64,000 nt of DNA. Source: Planococcus citri. Lineage: Eukaryota; Arthropoda; Insecta; Hemiptera; Pseudococcidae. The stretch spans positions 14,682,559 to 14,746,558 of the forward strand of contig NC_088680.1 of NCBI RefSeq assembly GCF_950023065.1. Direction: 5' to 3'. Below the pieces are notes generated by a model. The model saw only the letters and a program-made list of their open reading frames with translations, was not told where the DNA came from and ran no database searches. Positions 24,332-34,270 of the stretch are shown one piece after another. Each line of letters opens with the position of its first letter. The stretch's first letter is position 1. A program made the position numbers and the translations under genes.

Positions 24332-27300
24332 GATGCGCTCGATGACGTTCAACGAATTATTCGTGGTTTGAATGTATGCGGGATTCAGACTCAAGCTTTT
24401 TCCCCATTTGTAACGTATATTGTGTCGCTGAAAATTCCTGAGAAGCTTCGAATTGAGTGGGAAAGTTCTCAACACGATTTTTCTTGTTACCCTCCGTTCG
24501 AAACAATGTATTCGTTCCTGATCGATAAGTGTTTTGCGTATGAAACTGGTCCCAATCGAGACAAGGAGAAAGATTCGTCGAATGAATCTAAAGTTGCTAC
24601 TGGTTCGTCGGTCAAAGGAAAACAGTCAGGTTCGAAACCATCGTCAGTTCCAGAAAGGAAGTCGTTTGCTGGTACTAAAGGTCAAGGACCACCGCCAAAA
24701 ACGTCGAGTTCTCCGCCATCGTCATTTCCGCCAATCGTCTGTGTTGGATGCGGCGAGCAACATTATCTCGATATGTGTAAGTTATTTTTGAACAAATCGA
24801 TCAACGATCGTTTCGACTTTGTAAAAAGTAATCGTTTATGTTTACGGTGCCTTAAAACAGGCCATAATGTCGCTATGTGTAATCGTAATATCAAATGTAA
24901 TATGTGTAGTGGTAACCATCACAGATTGTTGCATAGGGAAACTGTTCGTTCAAATGTTCGAAATGAAGGAGGTGGTATGGATGGTTCTGGTAATGGTATG
25001 AGTACCGGTAATGCGAGTGGATCTACCGGCAGTGCTAATAGTGGTACGAGTGGACAGAGTAATAACGGTTCGACTGCCACGTCTAGTTTAGGTAGCGTTT
25101 GTGCTTTAGGTTCGTCGAAGTCAGTATTTTTAGCCACTGCGGTAGTGAAAGTGCAAGGAGTAAATTGTACCGAAATGGGTAGAATTTTTCTGGATCAAGG
25201 GTCAGAAATGACGTTAATCACGAGAGAGTTTTGCGAACGAGCTAAGTTGAAAATGGAAAAAAGTGAATCGCCTACAATGTTAGTTGGTATTACGAACGAC
25301 ACTGTTCAACTCAACTATTCGGTGCCTTGTGTGTTGCGTTCACGGTATTCGAATTTTAGTATTGCGATCAAGGCCGAAGTTGTTGAAAAAATACCCTACG
25401 CGGTAAATAAGTCGAATGTGAAAAGTGTGATTGAGGGTTTTTCGTTGCAATTCGGAGAATCGACAGATCTTCCTTATAGTTCTGTTGATATTTTATTGGG
25501 CAGCGAGTACGCTGAGTTTGTTTTGAAGGATAAACGTCAATTTGTTGATGGTTTAGTTTTCAGAGATTCGTATTTCGGATATGTGATTTCGGGATCTGCT
25601 GAAAGGTGTTCGTTTTTCGGTCAGAGAATGTCATTTTGCGGTATGTCTAATTTGGAACTTTCTGAGCAGTTTCGCAAGTTCGTTGATGTCGAAGAGATCC
25701 CTGATCCAAAAAAGGAAAAGGTTGTAGAGCATGAATTGATCGATAAACATTTTGAAAGTACTTACTCGATTGATCAAGAAACCGGTAAATTTGTCGTTAG
25801 ATTGCCCTTGAAGGAAAGTGTTAAGGTTTTGAATGGATCGTTTGGTAAAGTGTGTGCAATGTTAAGAAAATCGGAGATTCGTCGGTCTGATGTTGTACAG
25901 AAGGCGTACGAAAATATTTTCGATGAATATTTATCATTGAAGCATATGACGAAATTGAGCGGTGAGCCTGATTTGAAAGCTTACTACATGCCACACCATG
26001 TTGTATCTAAAGGGGAAGACTCTCATCGTATTGTTTTTAATGCATCGTTTACGGATAATTCGGGTACTTCGTTGAATTCTCATTTTTTGGTAGGTCCGAA
26101 AGTTCAACCGGATTTGGCAGTAAATTTGATTCGTTTTCGTAGACATTTGATCGGTTTTGTGTGTGATATTTTTCGGATGTACCGTGATATTTTAATCCAC
26201 CCTGATGATCGCATTTTTCAGCGTATTGTTTTCCGGTTCAACTTTAATGATGAAATCGAAGTGTTCGAGCTGAATACTTTAGCGAATGGTATAGGACCAG
26301 CGTCGTATATCGCGCCGAAGTGTTTAGAAAAGGTCGCATCGTTTATTAAGGATTCGGATAAAATGGTTAGCGATATTATTATGCGAGATTTTTATATGGA
26401 TAATTTGGCTACTGGTACGGATTCGGTTGAGGGTGCTATCGTTATTAGTCGTCGAGTTCATGAAGTTTTAATGAAGTACGGTTTTCCACTTCGAAAATAT
26501 CAGTCGAATTCCCCTGAATTTTTAGAAAAAATTTCAAGTGAATTAATCGATACCGTGAAGGTTTGTAATGGTAAGAAATTTGTTACGTTATTAGGTTTAC
26601 TGTGGTATTTAGATCTTGATGAAATTGGTGTCGATATTCGTGAGGAGGTGCTACCTTCCATTGTGACAAAAAGAGTAATGTTGCCCATAATTTCTAAAAC
26701 GTTCGATATTTTGGGAATTCTAACACCAGTTATGATTCGTGCTAAGCTTTTGCTCCAAGACCTTTGGAAAGAAGGTAGACTCTGGGATGAAGAAATTTCT
26801 GTTGAATTGAAGGAAGAGTTCGCTCAATTTTTATCTGATCTATTGCTTTTACGTTCGTACTCGATACCTAGATGTTATTTTCGTAATTGTGCAATTGTGA
26901 AGGTACAATTGATAGGATATTGTGACGCGTCAGTAAGAGCTGCGTGTGCCGTTGTATATGTACGATCAATCGATCCTGATGGTATTATTAGGGTGAATTT
27001 TGTCTGTTCGAAATCCAGATTAGCGCCTCCCAAGGGAGCGGTTATTCACCGAATGGAGTTAATTGCAGCAGTGTTATTGGCCAAATTGATTAAATTTGTA
27101 AGTTTAGAATTATGTATCGAAGAAATTTTCTGTTTTTCGGATTCTCAGGTGGTTCTGAGTTGGATTAAAATTGATCCGGTAAAATTGAAGCAATTTGTTT
27201 CTAACCGAGTGTCAGTTATTAATTCGTTAGTTGATAAAAGTCGTTGGTTTTATGTCGAAGGTTCAAAAAATCCTGCGGATTTAGGAACGCGTGGTATAAC

Positions 27301-28630
27301 GGCGTCAAAGTTTTTGTCATCGGAGTGTTGGTTGAAAGGAGCGAATTTTTTGCATGAAAATGAATCGTTTGAGCAGTATGTTTCAGTTGAATTCCATTTG
27401 GTCGAAAAAATTCCTGAAATGAAGTTAGAGAATGTGTGTAATGTAATCGCAATCGTAAATCATCCGGTTTTATCTATTGTGAATTATAAGTCTTCGTTTT
27501 ATTTTTCTATTTCAATTGTTGCATGGTGGATACGGTATGTGAGAATTTTAAGAGAAAGATGTTCGAGACGGAAATTAGGAGTGTGGAATAAAAGTCTACC
27601 ATCAAATGCTCTTGAAAGGAAAGAAGCGATGAAAAAATTAGATAGGTTAACGAATGAAGAAAGAGATGCGGCCTATACGCAAATAATTCGAGTAACACAG
27701 TACGCTGGTTTTATGCAAGAGCAAGAATCATTGTTGAAAGGTAAACCAGTAGATAAGAAAAGTAAGTTGTATGCGTGTACGGTAAAGTTGGATCCGAATG
27801 GAATAATAAGAGCGACAGGTCGAACTGTGAATGCTAGTTTTGAATATGATATAAAGTATCCTATCGCTTTGCCAGTTAATTCTCGTTTTCTCGATCTGTA
27901 TATTCTATTTGTTCATGATAGGTTTCATCATGCCAATATTTCGTTTGTTTTAAATTTCGTAAGAGCGAAGTTTTGGGTTATAGGAAATTTATTATCTCGA
28001 ATCAAATTCCTGATACATCGTTGCGTCGTTTGCGTGCGTGAAAACGGCAAGTGTCAAGTTCAATTGATGGGTGATTTACCTGCGGAAAGAATTACGGTTA
28101 CGAGACCTTTTTCGTATGTTGGAATTGATTTGACAGGCGCTTTGTCGTTGAAATGTACGAACCATAGATCGGTAAAAAGTTACAAAGTTTATTTGGTTTT
28201 TTTTGTCTGTATGGTAACTCGTGCTGTTCATATTGAAATCGTTGCGGATTTAACAACAGAAGAATTTTTGAATTCTCTTGTGAGATTTACGAGTAGAAGA
28301 GGTTTACCTTGTAAGATTTTCAGTGATAACGCGACCAATTTCGTAGGTGCGTTAAACGTTTTGAATTGTAGTAAATTTTCGAAATTCTTACACGAAAACA
28401 GAATCGAATGGAAAACCATCGCGCCTCGAAGTCCGCATCAAGGTGGTATTTGGGAGGCGGCGGTGAAAGCGGGTAAAGCTTCGTTGTATCGTGCTATAGG
28501 TAATCAACGGTTGACGTTATTGGAGTTGCATACCGTTTCTACGAAGGTAGAGGCTATTTTAAATGCGCGTCCTTTAGCGTATCGTCGTAATAATTCTTTT
28601 GTCGAACCGATTACCCCCGTCATTTTCTGA
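24332..28630 (+). CDS. pol: BEL/Pao gag C-terminus and pol: zinc knuckles, protease, RT, RNase H, integrase core
   Basis: This frame continues gag directly after the TGA, with no ATG near its start, so it is the rest of one gag-pol frame. Numbering from 24368: three Cys/His knuckles at about 125-137, 158-171 and 177-189; a Gly/Ser/Asn-rich linker at 200-245; aspartic protease with FLDQGSEMTLI at 274-284 (DUF1758 type). Reverse transcriptase spans about 535-800, with Asp600 in CDIFRMY, HPDD near 611-614, and the catalytic box YMDN at 676-679 where YxDD is expected. RNase H has Asp853, Glu897, Asp925 and Asp971. Integrase has His1183, His1187/1188, Cys1219, Cys1222 and a DDE triad Asp1254, Asp1320, Glu1363. 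The frame ends prematurely at TGA 28628-28630. Confidence 0.92.
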   Translation, partial: DALDDVQRIIRGLNVCGIQTQAFSPFVTYIVSLKIPEKLRIEWESSQHDFSCYPPFETMYSFLIDKCFAYETGPNRDKEKDSSNESKVATGSSVKGKQSGSKPSSVPERKSFAGTKGQGPPPKTSSSPPSSFPPIVCVGCGEQHYLDMCKLFLNKSINDRFDFVKSNRLCLRCLKTGHNVAMCNRNIKCNMCSGNHHRLLHRETVRSNVRNEGGGMDGSGNGMSTGNASGSTGSANSGTSGQSNNGSTATSSLGSVCALGSSKSVFLATAVVKVQGVNCTEMGRIFLDQGSEMTLITREFCERAKLKMEKSESPTMLVGITNDTVQLNYSVPCVLRSRYSNFSIAIKAEVVEKIPYAVNKSNVKSVIEGFSLQFGESTDLPYSSVDILLGSEYAEFVLKDKRQFVDGLVFRDSYFGYVISGSAERCSFFGQRMSFCGMSNLELSEQFRKFVDVEEIPDPKKEKVVEHELIDKHFESTYSIDQETGKFVVRLPLKESVKVLNGSFGKVCAMLRKSEIRRSDVVQKAYENIFDEYLSLKHMTKLSGEPDLKAYYMPHHVVSKGEDSHRIVFNASFTDNSGTSLNSHFLVGPKVQPDLAVNLIRFRRHLIGFVCDIFRMYRDILIHPDDRIFQRIVFRFNFNDEIEVFELNTLANGIGPASYIAPKCLEKVASFIKDSDKMVSDIIMRDFYMDNLATGTDSVEGAIVISRRVHEVLMKYGFPLRKYQSNSPEFLEKISSELIDTVKVCNGKKFVTLLGLLWYLDLDEIGVDIREEVLPSIVTKRVMLPIISKTFDILGILTPVMIRAKLLLQDLWKEGRLWDEEISVELKEEFAQFLSDLLLLRSYSIPRCYFRNCAIVKVQLIGYCDASVRAACAVVYVRSIDPDGIIRVNFVCSKSRLAPPKGAVIHRMELIAAVLLAKLIKFVSLELCIEEIFCFSDSQVVLSWIKIDPVKLKQFVSNRVSVINSLVDKSRWFYVEGSKNPADLGTRGITASKFLSSECWLKGANFLHENESFEQYVSVEFHLVEKIPEMKLENVCNVIAIVNHPVLSIVNYKSSFYFSISIVAWWIRYVRILRERCSRRKLGVWNKSLPSNALERKEAMKKLDRLTNEERDAAYTQIIRVTQYAGFMQEQESLLKGKPVDKKSKLYACTVKLDPNGIIRATGRTVNASFEYDIKYPIALPVNSRFLDLYILFVHDRFHHANISFVLNFVRAKFWVIGNLLSRIKFLIHRCVVCVRENGKCQVQLMGDLPAERITVTRPFSYVGIDLTGALSLKCTNHRSVKSYKVYLVFFVCMVTRAVHIEIVADLTTEEFLNSLVRFTSRRGLPCKIFSDNATNFVGALNVLNCSKFSKFLHENRIEWKTIAPRSPHQGGIWEAAVKAGKASLYRAIGNQRLTLLELHTVSTKVEAILNARPLAYRRNNSFVEPITPVIF

Positions 28631-28641
28631 TTAGTAGCGCA

Positions 28642-28995
28642 ATGTTTGAATTACCTATTGATGAAAACGCTTCAGGCGTTAGAATTAAGGAACGGTATTT
28701 TTTATGGCGTAGAATCGTGAATTCTTTTTGGAATACGTGGAAACACGATTATTTTAACCAGTTGAGGAATCGGACTAAGTGGAAAGGCGAAATACGTAAT
28801 TTGAGAATCGGTGAAGTTGTTATTTTGTCCGTGAAAAACCAAAGTTATTTTTCGTGGCCTTTGGCTATCGTCGAAGAAGTTTTTCCTGATGAAAGAGGTT
28901 TAGTGCGGAATGTGAATATTCGTTTATCGGATGGCGAAATTCGTCGCTCATCCGTTCAAAATCTAGTAGCTCTGCCAATAGAAAACAAGGAATGA
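28642..28995 (+). pseudogene. pol: BEL/Pao integrase C-terminal domain, separated from pol by a frameshift
   Basis: The protein end expected after the integrase core (MFELP, a Trp-rich YFLW-RIVNSFWNTW-HDYF segment, W-GE-RNLRIGEVV, VRNVNIRLSDGE, RRSSVQNLVALP) continues in another frame. The shift is one base and lies at or near the C run 28614-28618, just before the early TGA. The ATG at 28642 is internal to the domain and not a real start. This domain normally binds DNA during integration. The lesion could be a true mutation or a base-call error in the homopolymer. Confidence 0.88.
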
Positions 28996-29266
28996 TTTTT
29001 CTTTGATTTTTTTCCTGTGTTGCCTGCTAGATTCCCGATTTTGTCTCGTAATATAGGGTGGTTGTTCTTGTTAGCACACCTTATATTTTTTTTCTCGGAT
29101 ATGTCATTTTTTTGTATACGATGTAATTAGATTTAGAATCGTTCAATCGTGTATTTTGTTATCATTTAATTCGCGAAAGTGTAATCGAAGAAGTAATATT
29201 GTAATTTTTTGTTTTTATTTTGGTGTTTTTAGTTTTAGTGAAAAAAGGGATTGTAAACCCCTTTTT
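28996..29266 (+). other. BEL/Pao 3' untranslated segment
   Basis: After the TGA ending the integrase tail, about 270 bp of T-rich sequence leads to the purine tract. No envelope-like open frame was found. Confidence 0.7.
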
Positions 29267-29275
29267 GGGGGGGAG
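29267..29275 (+). promoter_or_regulatory. Polypurine tract
   Basis: GGGGGGGAG lies two bases before the 3' LTR (TT spacer) and would prime plus-strand synthesis. A second purine stretch (AAAAAAGGGA) lies at 29241-29250. Confidence 0.75.
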
Positions 29276-29277
29276 TT

Positions 29278-29545
29278 TGTTATCTTATGTCGTAGTAGTT
29301 TTCAATTTTTTCGTTCGTTTATTTTTACGCATCAGTTTTATAGTCGGAAGTTTTCGTCTGTATTCGGCGTTGTTATCTGAGCCGGTTGAGGCGATCGCGT
29401 TTTCGTTTCAATAACTACGTATTATTATGTATGTATATGCGAATGTAGCTCGATGCATTCTCGGTATGCGCGTAAGCGCTTCAGTTTTATTTTTTTTTTT
29501 TTTTTTTTTTTAAATATGACGGTTTTATTTCGCGTGAAGGAAACA
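29278..29545 (+). repeat. BEL/Pao 3' LTR (268 bp), lacking the AATAAA segment
   Basis: Matches the 5' LTR except for one T/C change (CGCTTTAG against CGCTTCAG) and replacement of the 23350-23414 region by an uninterrupted T run of about 22. The AATAAA present in the 5' LTR is absent, so an RNA from this copy would need another 3' end signal. The loss probably arose by deletion between T tracts after integration, or is an assembly artefact. Confidence 0.92.
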
Positions 29546-29550
29546 GTCGT

Positions 29551-31059
29551 TCCTCTTCGACCTATTCTGACAACGAGAAATACGCGTCTGAAAAAAAAGC
29601 TGAGAAAAATCACCGACATTTACACGTTGAAATTCTCTCTTTGTACGAATCGAATCGAACGTGTAGGTCTAGGGCACTAAAAAAAACGCAGCCTTTGGCA
29701 CGTAGATGTAACTTACACGTAAACTTAAATATAGGTATAGCTACAATACAGTACCTTTAGAGCTATAGGCACGCATTGTACATACAATGTACATTGTACT
29801 CAGGGCACAGCACCACGAAGTTCGGTACATAAAAATAGAGAATGACACGAGACAAATAGCACAGGACAGGATGACGACCATTTCTCAAGGTATGTTTGCT
29901 GCCAAAGGCTTAAAAAGAGCACAACAGTAGGAAGGGTAGGTATCACTATACTAAGCAAACTGTGTAGATTGGTGTGTATTTCTCGGTTCGTTTTCCGGCA
30001 TTGCTTTCTCGATCCGTTTGACGGTACGCGTATTTTTAAAGGTTGCTAGGTATAAAAGGCGAACGTGTACGCGAAAATTCCCGCCTGAATTGCATCCTTA
30101 TATTCTTATACTCGTACGTACCTTTTCGTATAGTTGTTCGATTTCCAAAACGGGTGGAACTCGAAGCCTTTTTCTCGTCGAATTTAACGAGATTAGTAGT
30201 GTTCGATACTTTGGCACGTCAAATTCATACCGAAGAACTATTTCTCACACGCGTCGATTTGGCCTTCTTTTTTTATACTCTTTTGTCGTGTCTCTTTTCG
30301 GATTTCGATGTTGCTGTGTCGGTTTGTAGGGAACGTCGCTTTGCTGGTTGGGTGTAGCATGTGGAATGAAAGTGTATTGGTTGGAGGGGGGGGGGGTTTA
30401 TTGTGGAAAAATTTTGGTTTGGCGATATTCGGTGAAATGTGTGTTTGGGATATTGAATGGAGGGGCGTGTCTGGGAACCAGTTATTTATCGTGGGATGGG
30501 AAAATTATTCAGGTATGAGTTTTTATTGTATGTACCTAGTTGGATTTGATCAGTGATAAAGTTGAATGATGTGTTGATTTAGTGTAAGGATGACCGTATG
30601 TTTTTGGTAGATCTGTGTGAGATGGCTAAGTTTTACGCTGATCTTGATTGAATCGTAAATACAAATTGCTTACTTAGAATTAATTCAAATTGGTAGAATT
30701 TCAACCAAAATGATAGTGCGTAACAGTTTGCCAAATTTTGATCCTAAATTATGTTTTTGGGAACATTCAACGGTATTGATAATGGAAAAAACTTCATTAA
30801 AAACTGTCTTAGGAACTGGCTACCCTGACGAAAGTCACCATCTCTACCTCCTCTCTCATTCTGGATTTGTAAAACTATCCAAAAGAGGGGAAAACCCGAC
30901 ATTTTTCTCAAAAATCAGTGATTTTGCCAGAGTGGACGAGAGGGGGTGAAAACAGACGGTTTTTGCTTTGTGAATTGATTTCACTTTCGTTAAATATAAC
31001 GATGATGGTAAGGAATACGTGGGTTGTTCAAAAAGTAAAGTTTCCATCCTCATAGAATC
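29551..31059. other. Mostly unique, CpG-containing flank of the BEL element
   Basis: From 29551 to about 30500 the sequence is less AT-rich than average and contains many CG dinucleotides. An 11-bp inverted pair, AGCCTTTGGCA at 29690 and TGCCAAAGGCT at 29900, brackets about 200 bp. TATA-like DNA lies at 30051. The open frames at 30018-30357 begin with TTG or GTG and overlap in two frames, so they are not accepted as genes. Beyond 30560 nothing was seen. Confidence 0.35.
30051..30060 (+). promoter_or_regulatory. TATA-box-like element (TATAAAAGGC)
   Basis: TATAAAAGGC is a textbook TATA box in a CG-bearing unique region, with a GAACGTGTACGCG stretch directly downstream. A start site would fall near 30080. 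No confident exon follows, so this remains a sequence match only. Confidence 0.3.
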
Positions 31060-31605
31060 GGTCAAAATAGATCTTTGGAAATGGGCTAGGTCCCATTTTG
31101 TAGCTAAAACTCTCTAGTTTACTTTGCTTCAAACTGAAAATACTGTCAGTTTTTTTGTTTTAAAGTTACACGAAGTAATCTGACGTGACCCGTGACTTCT
31201 TTGAAAGTTGCTGCCATTTTCGAGGAACACTTATCTATTTACCTACTTTCTTAACCTCGAATCAAAATTCATTCATAAATAATGGAAATTTGAGGTCCAG
31301 TAATAAATAATCGACAATATGTTCAAAGATGATACCGTGTGATTTGTTTGGCTGCTCCGTAGCTTTCCTCAATCCTCAAATTTCCACTATTTATAGATGA
31401 ATTTTGATTCATAGTTAAAAAAGTGAAATAATGAGTGTTCCTCAGCAAAGTTTACGGTAACTTTCAAAGAGGCCACGTATGTAAGAGTATTTCGTGTACC
31501 AACTTTGAAATAAAAAATTTGAAATATTTCGATTTGAAGCATAATGAATCATGGAGTTTTACAGCTACAAAATGAGACCCTGTCCACTCTTGATGAACCT
31601 TACTA
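31060..31605. repeat. Long imperfect foldback (arms about 210-230 bp)
   Basis: The left arm (about 31060-31297) and right arm (about 31376-31605) are inverted copies around a loop of about 80 bp. Paired landmarks: CCCATTTTGTAGCT (31091) with AGCTACAAAATGAGA (31563); GAGGAACACT (31221) with GAGTGTTCCTC (31432); ATTCATAAATAATGGAAATT (31270) with its decayed complement near 31378-31400. No target duplication was resolved and no protein is encoded. A MITE with long inverted repeats is the likely origin. Confidence 0.65.
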
Positions 31606-33899
31606 TGCTTACCTGAAAATGTTGTTTTGTCCCCCCCCCCTTTGTAATATTTTTGGCATCGTGACTAATAAAAATAATCTTACTTACTTTGAGGACCTCT
31701 GCCTGGCTCAACTGTTTTCGACCGTCTTTAGTAATTTTTCTGTACCTATGTTGTTCATTTTAGCCATTCAAAGGGCAGAAATACCATCCTCCCCCCGCCA
31801 TTCCCGTAGCTCATGCGAATAATTTCCATGCTCTAGGTAGAATTCATTTACCTTGGCTGGCGCTGAAGTAGTCGTGTCGGACTGCGGCTCTGTCCTGCCA
31901 ACCAATAAAAAGGGATTGGTAATCATGGGAGGGGGTGGAGCAAGGTGGGGTCGTCATTTTTGGTATGATTTTTTATACTCCCTCCTTCCCCGGCGACGTA
32001 GTTAGATTTTATGAGAAAGTCAGTCTCAACTTCTTGAGTTTTTTCGAGATTAAAAAAAATGGCAAATATCCAACACGAGGTCTCCGAAGTTAAAAAAAAA
32101 ATGAAAATAATGCAATACTTACCTGTAAAAATGTATTAAAAACTTTATCATTGCAGTGTTTTTCTCTTCTGCGCAGAGTTACCGAATATTGACATGAAAA
32201 AATCCCTCCTCCCAAAAACAAACTTGATAAAAATTTGATAAAAATGTTCACAGGAAAATATTTTTGAAAATATGTTTAATTTCTGGGTCAAAATCACCCT
32301 AAATAAGCCCTTTTTCGGGAAAGAAAGCTTCCTTTCATCTCCTCATTTTTTGGAAAATACATATTTTTTCTTCATGCTTCATATTTTGTAATTTTTTTTT
32401 CAACTCTGGTGAACATGGGAGGAGGGTCCGGTGTTGTTTTTCTCTTGGAAAAATTGATCATGTGGAGAAATTTTGACATTCGAAAGCTGGGCGATATTTT
32501 TTCTTCAAAGAGGAGAGTTATTTACAGAAATTGTGATACATGAATTGAATATGTACCTATTTTTACCTAAACAATTTTCGTCGATTTTTATTTTTTGAAC
32601 GACAAATATTAATAAATTAAAAAACGACATAAATACTTTTTCTACGACGAAAAGGGAATTTTTTGATTGCGTGAAAATTCATTAAAAATCTTTCAACATT
32701 TGAAAAATACAGAAGACTTGTTAATTTTTACATTCATTGGGTTAGTATTTGATATCGGTACCGATGAAGCTTTTTTCGTATATACATAAAAGGCTTGCTA
32801 CAGAAATTTCAAGTTTCCAATTTGTCACCCTACTCATTATTTTTTTTGCAGAACTTTTTAGTTTTTCAAATCTCAAATAATAAATTTTTCGTGTTGAAAA
32901 AATCGAAAAAAATCCACAAATTGGTGAAAAAAAACAATTTTTGAAAAACGAGAAATTTTCCAAAAAAAAAAAAACAAAAACAGAAAATGATGAATACCCA
33001 GTGAAACATTTCTTATGAGTGAATTATGGCGGGGGATTCGCTTTCTTCTAGAAAATCTTGTCTTAGAGATACTTCGGCTAAAAGGTGGAAAATTAAACTT
33101 CTATCAAATTGTTGTTTCTGAATTTCTGAACAAAATGGAGCTAGGTATCTATTTCAGTTTCAGAAATAGGGTCACATTACCTAGCATACCTACGGTTTTA
33201 CCGAATTTGAGCGATTTCATCAGTTGTCAATTTATACCGGCTTTTTCCCACTAATAGGACATCATGAAGAGGCTGAGCTTGGTCAACCAAGATATAGGAA
33301 TTAAACTTACCTCCCTACCTCCGTTTTTTCTGAACTACAGAAGGACTCCGCGGAATAATTTTTGGATTTAAGTACTAATCGGTACAACGAAATAACGATT
33401 CATATTATCGTCTTTTTTTTGTCAATGCTTCGCAAAAGTGGATCTTCTCGAGCTGAATGCTTGGCAAATTTTCAGGAAAATACCCGATTATAATATCGTT
33501 AGCATTAATACATATTTAAACCACTGGCATCGTTCAATAATCTGTAATTAATTAAATTGGATTTATAAAATTGGAAAAAATAATTCCAATTGAGAATGGA
33601 GTTGATGAAACAGACAAACTACTTACTAAATCAATCGAATAGGTATACTTCATTAGTTTTTACAAAACCGCATTCGATTTTGATAATTGTGACTAGGTAA
33701 TTATTTTTCGTCATTTCCTACAAGAGCCATTTTTTGGTCGACAGATATTTTAGACATTTTTTGGAACATGACAATTTGCTGAAATTTTGATCGTTGTTTC
33801 TGAATTTTTGAACAAAATGGAAGTATCGTAAGTAACCTTGGTGATTTTGCAAAATTAAATTGTGTTTATGTGGTTTTACCTAATGTGGTTTTAAATTTT
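31606..33899. other. AT-rich sequence without identified feature
   Basis: No gene or structured repeat was recognised. A C run lies at 31631-31640 and A tracts near 32960. Open frames are short and AT-biased. Confidence 0.4.
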
Positions 33900-34270
33900 T
33901 CAATAATTTTTGCCAAATTTTGAAATTTTTGATCTATTTTTTTGGTATATTTCGCACATTTTTCGTTAACCTCCTAAGAATGAAATTCATTACAGATTTC
34001 AACGGATACAAATTTTTCTTACCCACTCGACCGTTTTTTACGGTCAATTCATCATTATCTATTTTTTGGAAAAATTCTTCTTTTTCCAAAAATTTATTTT
34101 TTTCCAATCAATTTAAGTATGCATTTGTTTCGTTTTTTTTCATCACGAAAAATTCATTTTTTTGGGATAGGGGAGAAGGCTGTACATTTGTGAAATATTG
34201 CAGCGTAAATGTCGCTGAAAAGTGGTACGAGGAGTTCGGACTGTAAAAATAGGGAAAATGTTGAAAACAT
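33900..34270. repeat. Dispersed local repeat, copy 1
   Basis: The part at 33930-34050 (landmark TTTTTCTTACCCACTCGAC at about 34012) matches 37089-37200 and 38030-38120 in direct orientation. The part at 34158-34265 is the reverse complement of 38151-38262 (CTTTTCAGCGACATTTACG-like block). The copies share the 3' block CGACATTT...TGCAATATTT. No protein family was recognised in the frames involved. Confidence 0.6.

Larger units (their letters stand above)
23137..29550 (+). mobile_element. Full-length BEL/Pao LTR retrotransposon (6404 bp plus 5-bp duplications)
   Basis: The element runs from 23142 to 29545 and is flanked by GTCGT at 23137-23141 and 29546-29550, the 5-bp duplication usual for BEL/Pao. 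Order: 5' LTR, tRNA-Tyr-type primer site, gag, zinc knuckles, aspartic protease, reverse transcriptase, RNase H, integrase, purine tract, 3' LTR. This gag-pol arrangement in one frame, without an envelope gene, fits BEL/Pao. The LTRs differ by one substitution and one length change, so insertion was recent. Three lesions were seen: TGA in gag (24329), a frameshift near 28614-28618, and an Asn in the YxDD motif. The copy is therefore probably non-autonomous, although its RNA could still be mobilised in trans. Confidence 0.95.

Noticed and set aside
30018..30357. Two overlapping frames of about 100 codons downstream of the BEL element
   Set aside because: They begin with non-ATG codons, overlap in different frames and show no motif.
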